Source: Pseudoalteromonas sp. T1lg48 (GTDB lineage: Bacteria > Pseudomonadota > Gammaproteobacteria > Enterobacterales > Alteromonadaceae). From it: 64,000 nucleotides of DNA. Where the stretch lies: contig NZ_PQCC01000004.1 of NCBI RefSeq assembly GCF_002964785.1, positions 1-64,000 of the forward strand. Reading direction: 5' to 3'. Of this stretch, positions 10,146 to 19,913 are shown piece by piece. The notes beneath the pieces were generated by a model. It did no database searches, had not been told where the DNA came from, and saw only the letters and a list, made by a program, of their open reading frames with translations. The translations under genes were made by a program, and so were the position numbers. Each line of letters begins with the position of its first letter. Within the stretch, counting starts at the first letter, position 1.

Positions 10146-12707
10146 ATGAAACCTACTTTAAGCTCAATTGCAGTGAGTCTTGCAGTGATAGTGAGCGCGG
10201 GCTGCTCTAAAGAACAACAGTCTGGCGCTCAACAAGTGCAAGCAACGCCAAAGCAGGCACCGCAGCAACTGTGGCCAAAGATTGATAACCAAGTGGCAAA
10301 GCTGAACGATGTTGAAAGCCGCGTCACCGAGATCATGGCGACCATGACCCTTGAGCAAAAAATCGCGCAAATGATCCAACCTGAAATCCGCGATATTTCC
10401 GTGGAAGATATGCGTAAATACGGTTTTGGTTCTTACCTCAATGGTGGCGGTGCGTTTCCTAATAATGATAAGCATGCCAAGGTAGAGGACTGGGTTGCCC
10501 TTGCGGAAAAAATGTATCAAGCCTCCGTCGATGATTCGCTTGATGGCAGCACCATCCCAACCATGTGGGGTACCGATGCGGTACATGGCCATAACAATGT
10601 TATCGGTGCCACACTGTTTCCGCACAACATTGGCTTAGGTGCGGCGAATAACCCCGAGTTGATCGAAAAAATTGCCGAAGTAACCGCGACTGAAGTACTC
10701 GCCACTGGCATTGATTGGATTTTTGCGCCCACGGTTGCCGCGGTGCGCGACGACCGCTGGGGCCGCACCTACGAAGGTTATTCAGAAGACCCTGACATCA
10801 TCAAGGCCTATTCACATGCGATTGTAACAGGTCTTCAAGGCGAGCCCGGTGAGGGTTTCCTTGGCCAAGGTAATGTGATCAGCACGGTCAAGCATTTCGT
10901 CGGCGATGGCGGTACCCTAGGCGGTGACGATCAAGGCGACAACATTAGTTCTGAAGAAGAACTCTACAAGATTCATGCTCAGGGTTATGTGGGGGGCCTT
11001 AATGCCGGTGCACAATCGGTGATGGCCTCATTCAACAGCTGGCATGGCGAGAAAATTCACGGCAATAAATACCTGCTTAACGATGTCCTGAAAGAGCGCA
11101 TGGGTTTTGATGGTTTTGTGGTCGGTGACTGGAACGGTCATGGTCAGGTAGCCGGTTGTAGCAATGCCAGTTGCCCACAATCCATTAATGCCGGTTTAGA
11201 CATCTTTATGGTCCCTGGGGATTGGAAAGCCCTTTACGACAACACCCTGGCTCAAGTGCAGAGCGGCGAAATTTCGCAAAGCCGTATCGATGACGCTGTG
11301 CGCCGAATCTTGCGTGTCAAGGTACGTGCCGGCTTGTTCGAAAAACCCAGCCCGGCACAACGCATCTATGCCGGAAAAAGCGAGCTTATTGGCAGCGAAG
11401 CGCACCGTGAAGTGGCCCGCCAAGCGGTTCGCGAGTCTTTGGTTTTGCTTAAAAACAATGAACAGCTCCTGCCACTCAAACCAAACACCAAGGTGTTGGT
11501 TGCCGGGGATGCGGCTGACAACATTGGCAAGCAGTCGGGGGGCTGGACCATCACCTGGCAAGGCACCAACAATGAAAATACAGACTTCCCCGGCGGTACC
11601 TCAATTTGGGATGGTATTTCAGCACAGGTTGAAGCCGCTGGCGGAAGCGCACAATTGAGTGAAGATGGCAGCTTTGAGCAAAAACCAGATGTTGCTATCG
11701 TGATATTCGGAGAAGAGCCTTACGCAGAAGGGCATGGTGATCGTGCCAACCTCGAATATCAAGCCGGCGATAAACGAGATCTAGCGCTGCTCAAACGCCT
11801 TAAAGAACAAGGTATACCTGTTGTTTCGGTATTCATCAGCGGTCGACCTATGTGGGTCAACCCGGAACTGAACGCTTCTGACGCCTTCGTTGCCGCCTGG
11901 TTGCCTGGCTCCGAAGGTTTGGCGGTGGCCGATGTCTTATTTAGTGACGCCGACGGCCAGGTGCAACATGACTTTACCGGGCGCCTGAGTTACTCCTGGC
12001 CAAAAACCCCGACTCAGCTAGTAAACCGGGGAGATCAGAACTACGCACCATTATTGCCTTATGGTTTTGGCTTAAGCTACGGCGATAAAAACGTATTAAA
12101 TGACGAACTGGATGAGCAAGTGTCTAGCGCACACCAGCAACAGTCAAGCGTGCCGCTGTTTACCGGCACGGTACAAAAGCCCTGGCAGCTCTGGCTCTAT
12201 TCCGGCGATGAAAGTATCAGGGTCAGTGCCAATACCCACGAAGTAGGTGCACTGTTTTATCGCACCATAGATAAAGTGGTGCAGGAAGATGCGCGTAAGC
12301 TGCGCTTTAACGGCAGTGCAAACGCCGGGATCCGCCTGGCCAGCAAAAGCTTCTTTAGAGAAGACTTACGAGCCAAGCTAGGTAGCGATGTCGTGGTTAA
12401 ATTTAACCTTAATCTTGAGCAAGCACCCAATGGTGCGGTGTACCTGGGTATGAACTGTGAAAGCGAGGGTGATGCGCCGGGCTCCTGTGGCGCCCAAGTC
12501 GATATCAGTGAACAGCTAAAGGCCATGCCATTGAATACCTGGCAACCGCTGACTGTTGACTTACATTGCTTCACCACTCAAGGCTTTAAGTTACACAATA
12601 CCGTGGTGCCGTTTGAACTGAGCACCCAAGGTCAGTTAACCGTGAGCATTGCTGACATCAGCTTAGAAAAGAAGTCTGAGCAATCGGGGCTGTTAAGCTG
12701 TAACTAG
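10146..12707 (+). CDS. GH3 exo-beta-glucosidase, lipoprotein
   Basis: This 853-residue family 3 glycoside hydrolase has a lipoprotein signal (lipobox VSAGC, Cys near residue 20), so it is likely anchored in the outer membrane or periplasm. The nucleophile is the Asp of GFVVGDWNGHG. The second domain carries a candidate acid/base in FGEEPYAEGHGDR. KHFVGDGGT is the usual substrate-binding loop. The C-terminal region from about residue 660 is a beta-rich galactose-binding-like domain, as in ExoP-type glucan glucohydrolases. It releases glucose from beta-1,3/1,4-gluco-oligosaccharides. It is the second gene of the MFS-GH3 operon and ends at a strong terminator. Confidence 0.92.
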   Translation: MKPTLSSIAVSLAVIVSAGCSKEQQSGAQQVQATPKQAPQQLWPKIDNQVAKLNDVESRVTEIMATMTLEQKIAQMIQPEIRDISVEDMRKYGFGSYLNGGGAFPNNDKHAKVEDWVALAEKMYQASVDDSLDGSTIPTMWGTDAVHGHNNVIGATLFPHNIGLGAANNPELIEKIAEVTATEVLATGIDWIFAPTVAAVRDDRWGRTYEGYSEDPDIIKAYSHAIVTGLQGEPGEGFLGQGNVISTVKHFVGDGGTLGGDDQGDNISSEEELYKIHAQGYVGGLNAGAQSVMASFNSWHGEKIHGNKYLLNDVLKERMGFDGFVVGDWNGHGQVAGCSNASCPQSINAGLDIFMVPGDWKALYDNTLAQVQSGEISQSRIDDAVRRILRVKVRAGLFEKPSPAQRIYAGKSELIGSEAHREVARQAVRESLVLLKNNEQLLPLKPNTKVLVAGDAADNIGKQSGGWTITWQGTNNENTDFPGGTSIWDGISAQVEAAGGSAQLSEDGSFEQKPDVAIVIFGEEPYAEGHGDRANLEYQAGDKRDLALLKRLKEQGIPVVSVFISGRPMWVNPELNASDAFVAAWLPGSEGLAVADVLFSDADGQVQHDFTGRLSYSWPKTPTQLVNRGDQNYAPLLPYGFGLSYGDKNVLNDELDEQVSSAHQQQSSVPLFTGTVQKPWQLWLYSGDESIRVSANTHEVGALFYRTIDKVVQEDARKLRFNGSANAGIRLASKSFFREDLRAKLGSDVVVKFNLNLEQAPNGAVYLGMNCESEGDAPGSCGAQVDISEQLKAMPLNTWQPLTVDLHCFTTQGFKLHNTVVPFELSTQGQLTVSIADISLEKKSEQSGLLSCN

Positions 12708-12731
12708 TTGACATACTCATAGAACCTCCCC

Positions 12732-12755
12732 AAAGCGGCCTCTGGCCGCTTTTTT
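12732..12755 (+). terminator. Rho-independent terminator of MFS-GH3 operon
   Basis: The stem AAAGCGGCC/GGCCGCTTT has a 3-base loop and is followed by a T run. It lies 25 bases after the GH3 stop codon. Confidence 0.9.
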
Positions 12756-12924
12756 AGTACTTGAAGCAAGCGGAGCTCACTTGTGCTTTATTACGTTTAA
12801 GTTCGCACAATGTCGGATAAGTGCCTATAAATGTATTACTTTAGGAACGAAAACATGCAATTGGCGATTTTTCGGTGTAAGGTGGAAAAGTCCTTATTCT
12901 GAATAAAAACAAACAGAGGTCATT

Positions 12925-13116
12925 ATGAACGGAAAAATTATCGGCATTATTCTTATTGTGATCGGCGTGGCGCTGGTTGCCTGGGGCTATAACGTGTATG
13001 ACGCGGTAGAAGCACAGCTAACCCGCTCTCTTAACGGCGAAACACCCATTGAAGCCTGGCTGGGCATGGTCGGCGGTGCCATCTGTGTCGCCGTGGGTGT
13101 GTTTAAGTTAAAGTAA
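12925..13116 (+). CDS. Small DUF3185-type membrane protein
   Basis: This 63-residue protein has two hydrophobic helices (about residues 4-22 and 45-61) separated by an acidic amphipathic segment with ETPIEAWLGMVGG. That pattern is seen in DUF3185 proteins of marine gammaproteobacteria. A clear ribosome-binding site (CAGAGG) precedes the ATG. The function is unknown. It is an isolated single gene. Confidence 0.75.
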   Translation: MNGKIIGIILIVIGVALVAWGYNVYDAVEAQLTRSLNGETPIEAWLGMVGGAICVAVGVFKLK

Positions 13117-13360
13117 ACACAAAGCGAGTCATTGGTTCGCCAGTGGCTCGCCAGCGGATCGCGATTTAAACACATAAAAATAAAATAGTTACCCCCTGCA
13201 GAGAAAGCAAAACCTATCTCCCTTATTCTGCATCGTGTCCCGCCGCTTAAACAATTCATTAAATAGCCAGCCCAGGCCTTTTGAACTAGACTTCAGCCTT
13301 ACTACACGCGGTTATTGCTACCCGGGCTACGCTCGCAGACCGCCACTTGGGAGCTCACCC

Positions 13361-14650
13361 ATGTTAAGACGGCAATTCTTATCCTCACTTTCCAGCCTGT
13401 TAACCATTAGCCTGTTGGCACCAAAAACGGCGTTTGCCGAGCAACCGACAACAAATGCCTCGGCTCCCATCGCGCCCGGCGACTGGGTGGCCCTGCGCAA
13501 GCTGTTCCCGCTCACCCATGACTATATTCAGCTTGCCACCTTTTTACTGGCCTCGCACCCCAAACCGGTCAGCGATGCCATCGCCCACCATAGGCAGCGT
13601 TTTGATGAAAACCCCGCGGACTACTGGCACGCCCATTTTATGACCATAGACAAAGAAATTGCCGAGGCCGCAGCTGCCTACATGGGCGGCCAGGCCGCCA
13701 ATATCGCTCTGACCGACAGCACTACCATGGGGCTGGGCATGGTCTACAACGGCTTAAAGCTGGCCGCCGGCGATGAAATAGTACAAACCACTCATGATCA
13801 CTACTCCACCGATTTGTCCTTAGCCCATAAGGCGCAGCGCTGCGGCGCCGTGGTGAAACGAGTCAGCCTGTATGACAACCCCGCCAATGCCCATGTCGAT
13901 GAGATTGTTGCCCGACTCAGCAAGGCGCTGAGCAAAAAAACCAAGGTCGTGGCGGTGACCTGGGTGCACTCCTCTACCGGGGTAAAACTGCCGATTAAAG
14001 CCATGGCGGCAGCGATTCGTAAGGTCAATCCGGAGATATTGTTTTGTGTCGATGGCGTGCATGGCTTTGGCATTGAAGATCAGGATGTGAGCCAGCTTGG
14101 CTGCGACTTTTTTATTGCCGGCACCCATAAGTGGATCTTCGGCCCGCGCGGCACCGGCGTGGTTTGGGGCACGGACCGAGCTTGGCAACAGATAGCCCCA
14201 GTGATCCCCAGTTTCAGCGCCTCCTACGAGGTGTGGTTAGGGAATATGACCCAAGATCAGGTGCCCTTTGGTGAGCATATGACACCGGGCGGGTTCCATT
14301 CATTTGAGCATCGTTGGGCGCTGCCCGAAGCCTTTAAGCTGCATTTGCAGCTCGGCAAGGCTCGGGTTCAAAGTCGTATCCATCAGCTCAATCGCCAGAC
14401 CAAGGAAGGGCTGGCGGCGATGAGGCATGTCACTCTCCACACCCCGGTGAGCTCAGAGCTTTCTTCCGGCCTGGTATGCTTTGATGTGGCGGGAATGGCA
14501 CCGGAAAAGGTGGTCGAGACCCTGCATCAGCGCGGCATTATTATGAGCAACACCCCGTATCGGCAGAGCCATGCCCGCTTTGCCCCTTCACTGCTGAACA
14601 ATGAGCAGGAGATAGAGCGGGCGTTGGCGGAGATCCGCGCACTGGCCTAA
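13361..14650 (+). CDS. Class V aminotransferase, Tat-exported type
   Basis: This 429-residue PLP enzyme of the class V fold belongs to the isopenicillin-N-epimerase / cysteine-desulfurase-like group. The PLP lysine lies in IAGTHKWIFGPRGTG and the cofactor aspartate in FCVDGVHGFGIED. The N-terminus MLRRQFLSSLSSLL, followed by an AFA cleavage-like site, resembles a Tat or Sec signal, so the protein may be periplasmic. The frame opens at 13235, but the ATG at 13361 follows GGGAG at proper distance and begins the signal peptide. The substrate is unknown. It ends 8 bases from the convergent aldehyde dehydrogenase gene. Confidence 0.82.
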   Translation: MLRRQFLSSLSSLLTISLLAPKTAFAEQPTTNASAPIAPGDWVALRKLFPLTHDYIQLATFLLASHPKPVSDAIAHHRQRFDENPADYWHAHFMTIDKEIAEAAAAYMGGQAANIALTDSTTMGLGMVYNGLKLAAGDEIVQTTHDHYSTDLSLAHKAQRCGAVVKRVSLYDNPANAHVDEIVARLSKALSKKTKVVAVTWVHSSTGVKLPIKAMAAAIRKVNPEILFCVDGVHGFGIEDQDVSQLGCDFFIAGTHKWIFGPRGTGVVWGTDRAWQQIAPVIPSFSASYEVWLGNMTQDQVPFGEHMTPGGFHSFEHRWALPEAFKLHLQLGKARVQSRIHQLNRQTKEGLAAMRHVTLHTPVSSELSSGLVCFDVAGMAPEKVVETLHQRGIIMSNTPYRQSHARFAPSLLNNEQEIERALAEIRALA

Positions 14651-14658
14651 TTGAGCGC

Positions 14659-16098
14659 CTATTTAACAAAGAGCTTGTAAAACAGTCGGTGAATGCTGCG
14701 ACCATAAGGCGGGTAAAGCAGCTTACCGCCATTGAGCTTACCCAGGATGTGTACCGCCTTGGCCTTGGAAAAGGTCTGAAAGCCCTCAAAACCATGATAG
14801 TGCCCCATGCCCGACTCGCCGATGCCACCAAAGGGCAAATCCACCTGAGCCAAATGGGTCATGGTGTTGTTGATACAGACTCCGCCGGAGTGGGTCTCAT
14901 GAATAACCCGGGCGTGTTCATTCTTATCCAGGCTGAATAAATACAGCGCCAAGGGTCGCGGACGCGCGTTGATATAGTCCACGGCCTGATGCAAGGACTC
15001 ATAGCTCACAATGGGCAGCAAGGGACCAAAAATCTCTTCCGTCATCACCCGGGTGTCCTGCCGGGCGTTGTCAATCAGCACCGGCGGCATTTTCCTGCTG
15101 CCATTAAAGTCCTCCTTGGCTGGGTTAATAGTGGTGCAGCTCGCCCCCGCGGCTTTGGCCTCTTCCAACAGTGCCTGCAATCTTTGGTATTGGCCGTCAT
15201 TGATAATGGCGGTGTAATCCGGATTGTCTTTAACGCTGGGGTACATGCGAACAAAGGCGTTTTGATAGGCGCTAATAAAGGCCTGCTTTTTATGCTCGGG
15301 GCAGAGAATATAATCCGGTGCCACGCAGGTCTGGCCGGCGTTCAGGGATTTACCAAAACAAATGCGCTCGGCGGCCATATCCAGGTCGATAGTATCGCCG
15401 ATAATCACCGGGGATTTACCGCCCAGTTCCAGCGTCACCGGGGTGAGGTTGGTCGCCGCGGCGCGCATCACCAACCTGCCCACGGCGGTTGAGCCGGTAA
15501 AAAACAAATGATTAAAGGGCAATTGCGAGAACGCCGTAGACACATCGGCAACGCCGGTAGTCACCGCCACCTGCTCCTCGCTAAATACCTCTCCCAACAA
15601 TGCCGCTAAGCATTGGTTAAAGTAAGGGGTATGCTCTGACAGCTTAAGCATCACGCGATTTCCCGCGGCGATGGCGGTAATTAACGGGCTTAAACTTAAA
15701 TATAGAGGGTAATTCCACGGCACCATAATGCCCACCACCCCAAGGGGTTGATACACCACCTTGTTGCTTGCCGGCTGGAAAATCAGCGCGGTTGAACGAG
15801 CCGAGGGCTTGCACCAGCGAGCAAGGTGTTTAATGGTGGAGTCGATAGCCTCCACCAGGGTCAGCACCTCGCACAGGCGGGTTTCATCTTCACTGCGATG
15901 ACCGAAGTCTTTGCTAATGGCCGCAACCAGCTCATCCTGCTTGGCCAGCATCACTTTTTTGAGCGCCTGTAACTGGGCTTTTCGCTCGTCGACGGCCGGG
16001 TATTTATTGTTGTTAAAGGCCCTCAACTGCGCTTCAAACAGCGGTTGCAACTGAGCAACCTGAGTGTGCTGGTGAAGACGATTGTTTTCAATATTCAT
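14659..16098 (-). CDS. Coniferyl-aldehyde-type aldehyde dehydrogenase
   Basis: This 479-residue NAD(P)-dependent aldehyde dehydrogenase is closest in style to coniferyl aldehyde dehydrogenase (CalB) and lacks an export signal. The active-site Cys is in NAGQTCVAPDY, the general base Glu is in TLELGGKSP, the cofactor loop is FTGSTAVGRLV, and PWNYPLYLSL forms the conserved N-terminal pocket. It oxidises aromatic or medium-chain aldehydes to acids. It is a single-gene unit, divergent from the spermidine-synthase-like gene. Confidence 0.88.
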   Translation of the reverse strand: MNIENNRLHQHTQVAQLQPLFEAQLRAFNNNKYPAVDERKAQLQALKKVMLAKQDELVAAISKDFGHRSEDETRLCEVLTLVEAIDSTIKHLARWCKPSARSTALIFQPASNKVVYQPLGVVGIMVPWNYPLYLSLSPLITAIAAGNRVMLKLSEHTPYFNQCLAALLGEVFSEEQVAVTTGVADVSTAFSQLPFNHLFFTGSTAVGRLVMRAAATNLTPVTLELGGKSPVIIGDTIDLDMAAERICFGKSLNAGQTCVAPDYILCPEHKKQAFISAYQNAFVRMYPSVKDNPDYTAIINDGQYQRLQALLEEAKAAGASCTTINPAKEDFNGSRKMPPVLIDNARQDTRVMTEEIFGPLLPIVSYESLHQAVDYINARPRPLALYLFSLDKNEHARVIHETHSGGVCINNTMTHLAQVDLPFGGIGESGMGHYHGFEGFQTFSKAKAVHILGKLNGGKLLYPPYGRSIHRLFYKLFVK

Positions 16099-16329
16099 AA
16101 AGACTCGCGCATTGATTGACCAGTCGCTTGTTTTACCTAACTTTTAAGGTAAAGGCCGTAACCGGTCTTTGGGTGTCGTACCCCTTGTTATACATCAAGT
16201 GATTGAAAATAACGATCAGGCCTGTGTTTTTAGCAGTTAATTTTACTTCGGCATGGCAAACCTCTGCGCCAGAAACATTATTTGTGCTACATTTGCCGCG
16301 TTTTTCACCCTATTGAGGCGGCTATCGCC

Positions 16330-18342
16330 ATGCTTGCGATTATTCTTGTATTTTTAAGCGCATTTTTACTTTTCCAAGTCCAGCCGATCATGGCCAAGAT
16401 GCTGTTGCCCAGCTTTGGCGGCGGCACTCAGGTTTGGACGGCGTGCTTGTTGTTTTTCCAAACATTTCTGCTCGCAAGCTATGGTTATGCGCACCTTATC
16501 TCGAGCCGCTTGGCGCTGAAAAAGCAGTTTTTCGTCCATGGTGGCGTTTTACTAGCCGGAGCCATTGCCCTGCCCATAGGCACGCAGGCGCTCGGCGTCC
16601 CCAGCGACGCCCCCGCCTTGGGCGTGTTAGCCCAGTTGGCGATGGCCGTGGGTTTGCCTTATTTTGCCCTGGCTGCCACGGCGCCCTTGATGCAAAGCTG
16701 GCAGGCCAAGGTGGATTATGAGCATGCCTACAAGCTCTATAGTTATTCCAATATTGGCTCCTTTTTGGCCCTGCTCTCGTACCCTTTCGCGGTGGAGCCC
16801 TGGCTCGGGTTAGGGGATCAGTCCTGGCTGTGGAGCGGTTTATTTGTGGCCTTTGCCGCCACCTTCTATGCCTATATGGCACGCTTTTATAATCAGGCCA
16901 AGCGCCTTGGCAGCACAGAACAGAGCGCCTTTCGCGGCGGTATTCACGGTAAATGGCTGTTGTGGTTGCTGCTTAGCGCCTGCGGCGTGATGGTGCTCAC
17001 AGCTAGCACCAATGCCATGACCCAAAACGTAGCGCCAGTGCCCTTCTTATGGTTGTTACCGCTGGCACTGTATCTGCTGACCTTTGTGCTGTGCTTCCAC
17101 TCGCCCAAAGCCTATCATCGTATTTTCTGGCTGGCGGCGCTGGCGGTCTGTGCCTTTATCTCCTGCTTCTTATTCTTTATCGGCAGCCAGTTTGACATTG
17201 TCAGCCAGGTGATTCTCTACTCCTTGGTGCTGTTTGCCGCCTGTATGATCTGTCATGGCGAGCTGGTGCATGCCAAACCCAGCACAGAGTACCTTACGCA
17301 ATTTTATCTGGTGATGGCCCTAGGTGGCGCGCTGGGCACCGCAGTCATCACCTTTATCGCACCGCAGGTATTCACCCTGTATTACGAATATCCCTTAGCC
17401 ATAGGCGCCGCCTTGATATTGTTTGCCTGGGGAGTTGTCAGTGATAAAGGCATACGCAGAGCTCCCCTGCTAGGTGGCAGCGCACTGGGCACTGTGGCTC
17501 TGGCGGGACTCTTGTTCTTTTGGCTCGATGGCCAGTTTAAAAGTAACGACATAGAACGCCTGCGTAACTTCTATGGCCTACTAACCGTTACCGAAGTAAA
17601 CATTGAAGGGCGCACCGAGCGTCGCCTGATCGACGGCACCACCACCCATGGCGTGGAAGTACTCAAAGGTGAAGGCCAAGGCAAGCCACAAAGCTATTAC
17701 CGCCCAGAAACCCTAGTCGGCCACCTATTGCAAAACTTACCCAATGGTTCTCATGTTGGTTTTATTGGCCTGGGTGCTGGCACCTTGGCGGCCTATGGCA
17801 AGCCCGGCGATCATTACCGCTTTTACGAGCTCAACCCCAATGTGCTGGCCACGGCCCTGGCCCAGTTTAGCTACCTTGATAACTCTCAGGCCAAGCTGGA
17901 TTATGTGCTCGGTGATGGCCGCATCACGTTAAGCGCACAACAGGCGCAAGGGCAGGAACAGGTGTTTAATGCCCTGGTGCTCGATGCCTTTAGCGGCGAC
18001 GCCATTCCTATGCATTTGCTGACTCAAGAAGCCATGGCCTTGTACCTAACCCAGCTTAAAGAAGACGGCATTCTGGCGGTGCATATCTCCAATACCCATT
18101 TGGACTTAACTCCCCTGATGCGCGGCTTGGCGCAACAATTCGATTTAACCATCCTCTATGGCGAGGCCAAGGCCGAACACAGCCACGGCCATGATGTACG
18201 CTGGGTGCTGCTAAGCCGAGACAAGGCCCCACTCGAGCCATACCGTGCCAGCGAATCACCCTGGCCCAGCCATACAGCCCCCTTTGTGTGGCGCGACGAC
18301 TACAGCAACCTGTTGCAAGCCATGAAGTTTATGGGTGAGTAA
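16330..18342 (+). CDS. Fused membrane/spermidine synthase-like protein
   Basis: This protein of about 670 residues has an N-terminal membrane half with around ten hydrophobic helices (FLSAFLLFQVQPIMAKMLLP at its start). Its C-terminal cytosolic domain is of the spermine/spermidine synthase methyltransferase-like fold (VGFIGLGAGTLAAYG, YELNPNV, LDAFSGDAIP). Such fusions are common in proteobacteria and their substrate is unknown. The ATG at 16330 begins the first helix and is preferred over the ATG at 16282. A diverged copy of its last codons occurs at 19657-19716. Confidence 0.82.
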   Translation: MLAIILVFLSAFLLFQVQPIMAKMLLPSFGGGTQVWTACLLFFQTFLLASYGYAHLISSRLALKKQFFVHGGVLLAGAIALPIGTQALGVPSDAPALGVLAQLAMAVGLPYFALAATAPLMQSWQAKVDYEHAYKLYSYSNIGSFLALLSYPFAVEPWLGLGDQSWLWSGLFVAFAATFYAYMARFYNQAKRLGSTEQSAFRGGIHGKWLLWLLLSACGVMVLTASTNAMTQNVAPVPFLWLLPLALYLLTFVLCFHSPKAYHRIFWLAALAVCAFISCFLFFIGSQFDIVSQVILYSLVLFAACMICHGELVHAKPSTEYLTQFYLVMALGGALGTAVITFIAPQVFTLYYEYPLAIGAALILFAWGVVSDKGIRRAPLLGGSALGTVALAGLLFFWLDGQFKSNDIERLRNFYGLLTVTEVNIEGRTERRLIDGTTTHGVEVLKGEGQGKPQSYYRPETLVGHLLQNLPNGSHVGFIGLGAGTLAAYGKPGDHYRFYELNPNVLATALAQFSYLDNSQAKLDYVLGDGRITLSAQQAQGQEQVFNALVLDAFSGDAIPMHLLTQEAMALYLTQLKEDGILAVHISNTHLDLTPLMRGLAQQFDLTILYGEAKAEHSHGHDVRWVLLSRDKAPLEPYRASESPWPSHTAPFVWRDDYSNLLQAMKFMGE

Positions 18343-18724
18343 AGTGACAACTTAGTTTAAGGTGCCAGATGAGGCCACAGTTAATTATTAAAGTTGTGGC
18401 CCAAAACCTCTAAACGAATCTAGCTATTTCACACTGAGAGGTCTTATAAAGATAATAGCTGTCCTAAAGAGGCTGATCTTTTGAGGTGGGTGTGTTAATT
18501 ATTGTGGAAAAGAGTCGTCTCTCACCCTATATGCAAATCACACAGAACGAAAAAGACGAAGTAGCGTGAGTAACAGTAAAGCTTTATTTGCTTAGCTCCC
18601 TGCCACCGCCAGATTCATCAAAGAGCCCGTCCTCTATAACATGCTGACGTCTCAAATTAGCAACAGCAGATATTTCAGATGGGTTTCTTGTTTATTATCT
18701 GTTTAAAAATTAGTTGCACTTTCT
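18343..18724. other. Gene-poor AT-rich scar region
   Basis: No intact gene is seen. A hairpin with arms GGCCACA/TGTGGCC (18372-18401) may end the preceding transcript, although it lacks a U-run. On the minus strand, 18584-18691 encodes a 35-codon open fragment (SEISAVANLRRQHVIEDG) bounded by stops, which reads like the tail of a broken protein that is not recognised. The segment is more AT-rich than its neighbours and continues into the IS remnant. Confidence 0.45.
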
Positions 18725-19186
18725 CTATAAATAAACCAAATGACATATGATGAACAAATACAATAGCGGTAACCCGGATGCAGTATCTTCATACTTGGTT
18801 TCAGACAAATTAAGCCTCAATACAAAAAAGCAATAGATGGGTACCAAGAAAAAAAGAAATACAGAAATGAACCCAGCAAACTTCTTTTCATTGGCAAACT
18901 CAACCTTCCTTGTTATCACTCCCTTGTTAACAAAATAAAAATCACCATATTCCATATTTTCGAATATAAGAATGCCAACACTGTACTTGTCGCTGGAGCT
19001 GGATTCAGTACGAAGCTTTACCACCCTCTCATTTTGAATGAGCCTGTTGTTTTCAATTTCTCTTTTATAAATCACCTCACCATAAACAGGGGGAGAGAAT
19101 ATCGACAAGTTCTCGACAGCTAAAACAATCGAAATAATAATTGCGATGTATAAACAGGCTTTACTTTCAGTTTTCAAATCTAGCAC
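18725..19186 (-). CDS. Hypothetical membrane protein
   Basis: This 153-residue protein is not recognised. It has a hydrophobic helix near residues 12-30, a hydrophilic beta-rich middle (residues 35-95) and two further hydrophobic segments (about 103-122 and 138-153). The layout suggests a small membrane protein with one soluble loop. Base composition is clearly AT-richer than the flanking chromosome and it lies beside an IS remnant, which suggests acquired DNA. No good ribosome-binding site or partner gene is apparent. Confidence 0.5.
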   Translation of the reverse strand: MLDLKTESKACLYIAIIISIVLAVENLSIFSPPVYGEVIYKREIENNRLIQNERVVKLRTESSSSDKYSVGILIFENMEYGDFYFVNKGVITRKVEFANEKKFAGFISVFLFFLVPIYCFFVLRLNLSETKYEDTASGLPLLYLFIICHLVYL

Positions 19187-19282
19187 TCATATTTTACAGC
19201 CTCAGACTGAATATAATTTTCAAGCCTAGTTATCTCAAAACCAACTACAAAAAGGAGTAGTGGGTGAATCGCCACCGCTAAT

Positions 19283-19648
19283 CTATGCACGATCCAGCCG
19301 TTCTTGGTAACGATATTCATACTCTACTGGTGATAGCAGATTATTGGAACCATGTTTTCGTTTGTCGTTATAAAACATCTCTACATAATCAAATATATCG
19401 CTGCGCGCATCATTACTGCTCGAATAGATTTTCTTCTTAACACGTTCACGCTTTAGCAGCTGGAAGAAGCTCTCCGCGACCGAGTTGTCCTGGCGGTTTC
19501 CACGGTGGCTCATACTCCCTTCTAAGTTGTTGACCTTGAAGAATGCTTATCAGTCGTGGTTCGTATACTGACTCCCTTGGTCGGAGTACATCATAACCCG
19601 ACGCCTGGGGTTTCTGCGCCAAACAGAATAAACAACCTGGACACCCAT
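19283..19648 (-). pseudogene. IS3-family transposase remnant
   Basis: The 3' part of an IS3-type OrfB integrase survives in pieces. The upstream piece reads VVYSVWRRRNPRRR followed by MMYSDQGSQYT and then a stop after NHD. After at least one compensating frameshift, a 76-codon piece, SHRGNRQDNSVAESFFQLLKR to YEYRYQERLDRA, continues to 19283. These match the DDE integrase core around SDQGSQYT and the downstream Glu region (SVAESFF). The N-terminal half and the terminal repeats are not found. It is inactive. Confidence 0.8.
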
Positions 19649-19656
19649 CTAAACAT

Positions 19657-19716
19657 ATCCGTATGGAGCAGCTGTTACAGTATGCCGCTACAAGCCATGA
19701 AGTTTAGGGGTGAGTA
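19657..19716 (+). pseudogene. Tail fragment of a second spermidine-synthase-like gene
   Basis: In frame, this segment encodes VWSSCYSMPLQAMKFRGE then stop. It corresponds to the last residues of the intact gene ending at 18342 (VWRDDYSNLLQAMKFMGE). At DNA level 26 of 27 bases match between 18316-18342 and 19691-19717. The fragment abuts the IS3 remnant. It is best explained as the end of a former duplicate copy truncated by the element. Confidence 0.7.
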
Positions 19717-19886
19717 GCGGTTAGGTTGGAAGAATTAAACACATGTGACATTCAAGGCCAACATAAGCACTGGCCGTGGTAGGTTAGCTGTAAGTCGATG
19801 CGATAGAGGGCAAAGCCGTTTTCACCAAGTTTAAGCGGGGAAGTCGGTGTGACGAAGGGCAGAATTATGCAGTATACCAAAAAAAC
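19717..19886. other. Intergenic, nothing recognised
   Basis: This non-coding stretch lies between the truncated gene tail and the TetR operator. It presumably holds the promoter of the TetR gene. No other feature is seen. Confidence 0.4.
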
Positions 19887-19901
19887 TAGACGACTGGTCT
19901 A
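19887..19901. promoter_or_regulatory. NemR-type operator 1 (autoregulation)
   Basis: TAGACGACTGGTCTA has arms TAGAC/GTCTA around a 5-base centre and lies 12 bases before the TetR gene. A near-identical site precedes the reductase gene at 20565. The arms agree with the TAGACC...GGTCTA box of E. coli NemR. Confidence 0.8.
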
Positions 19902-19913
19902 ATCGGGTTTAAA

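Noticed and set aside
16496..16882. Minus-strand frame of 128 codons in the membrane/spermidine synthase gene
   Set aside because: It is Arg/Pro-rich antisense translation of a membrane-protein gene with no independent support.
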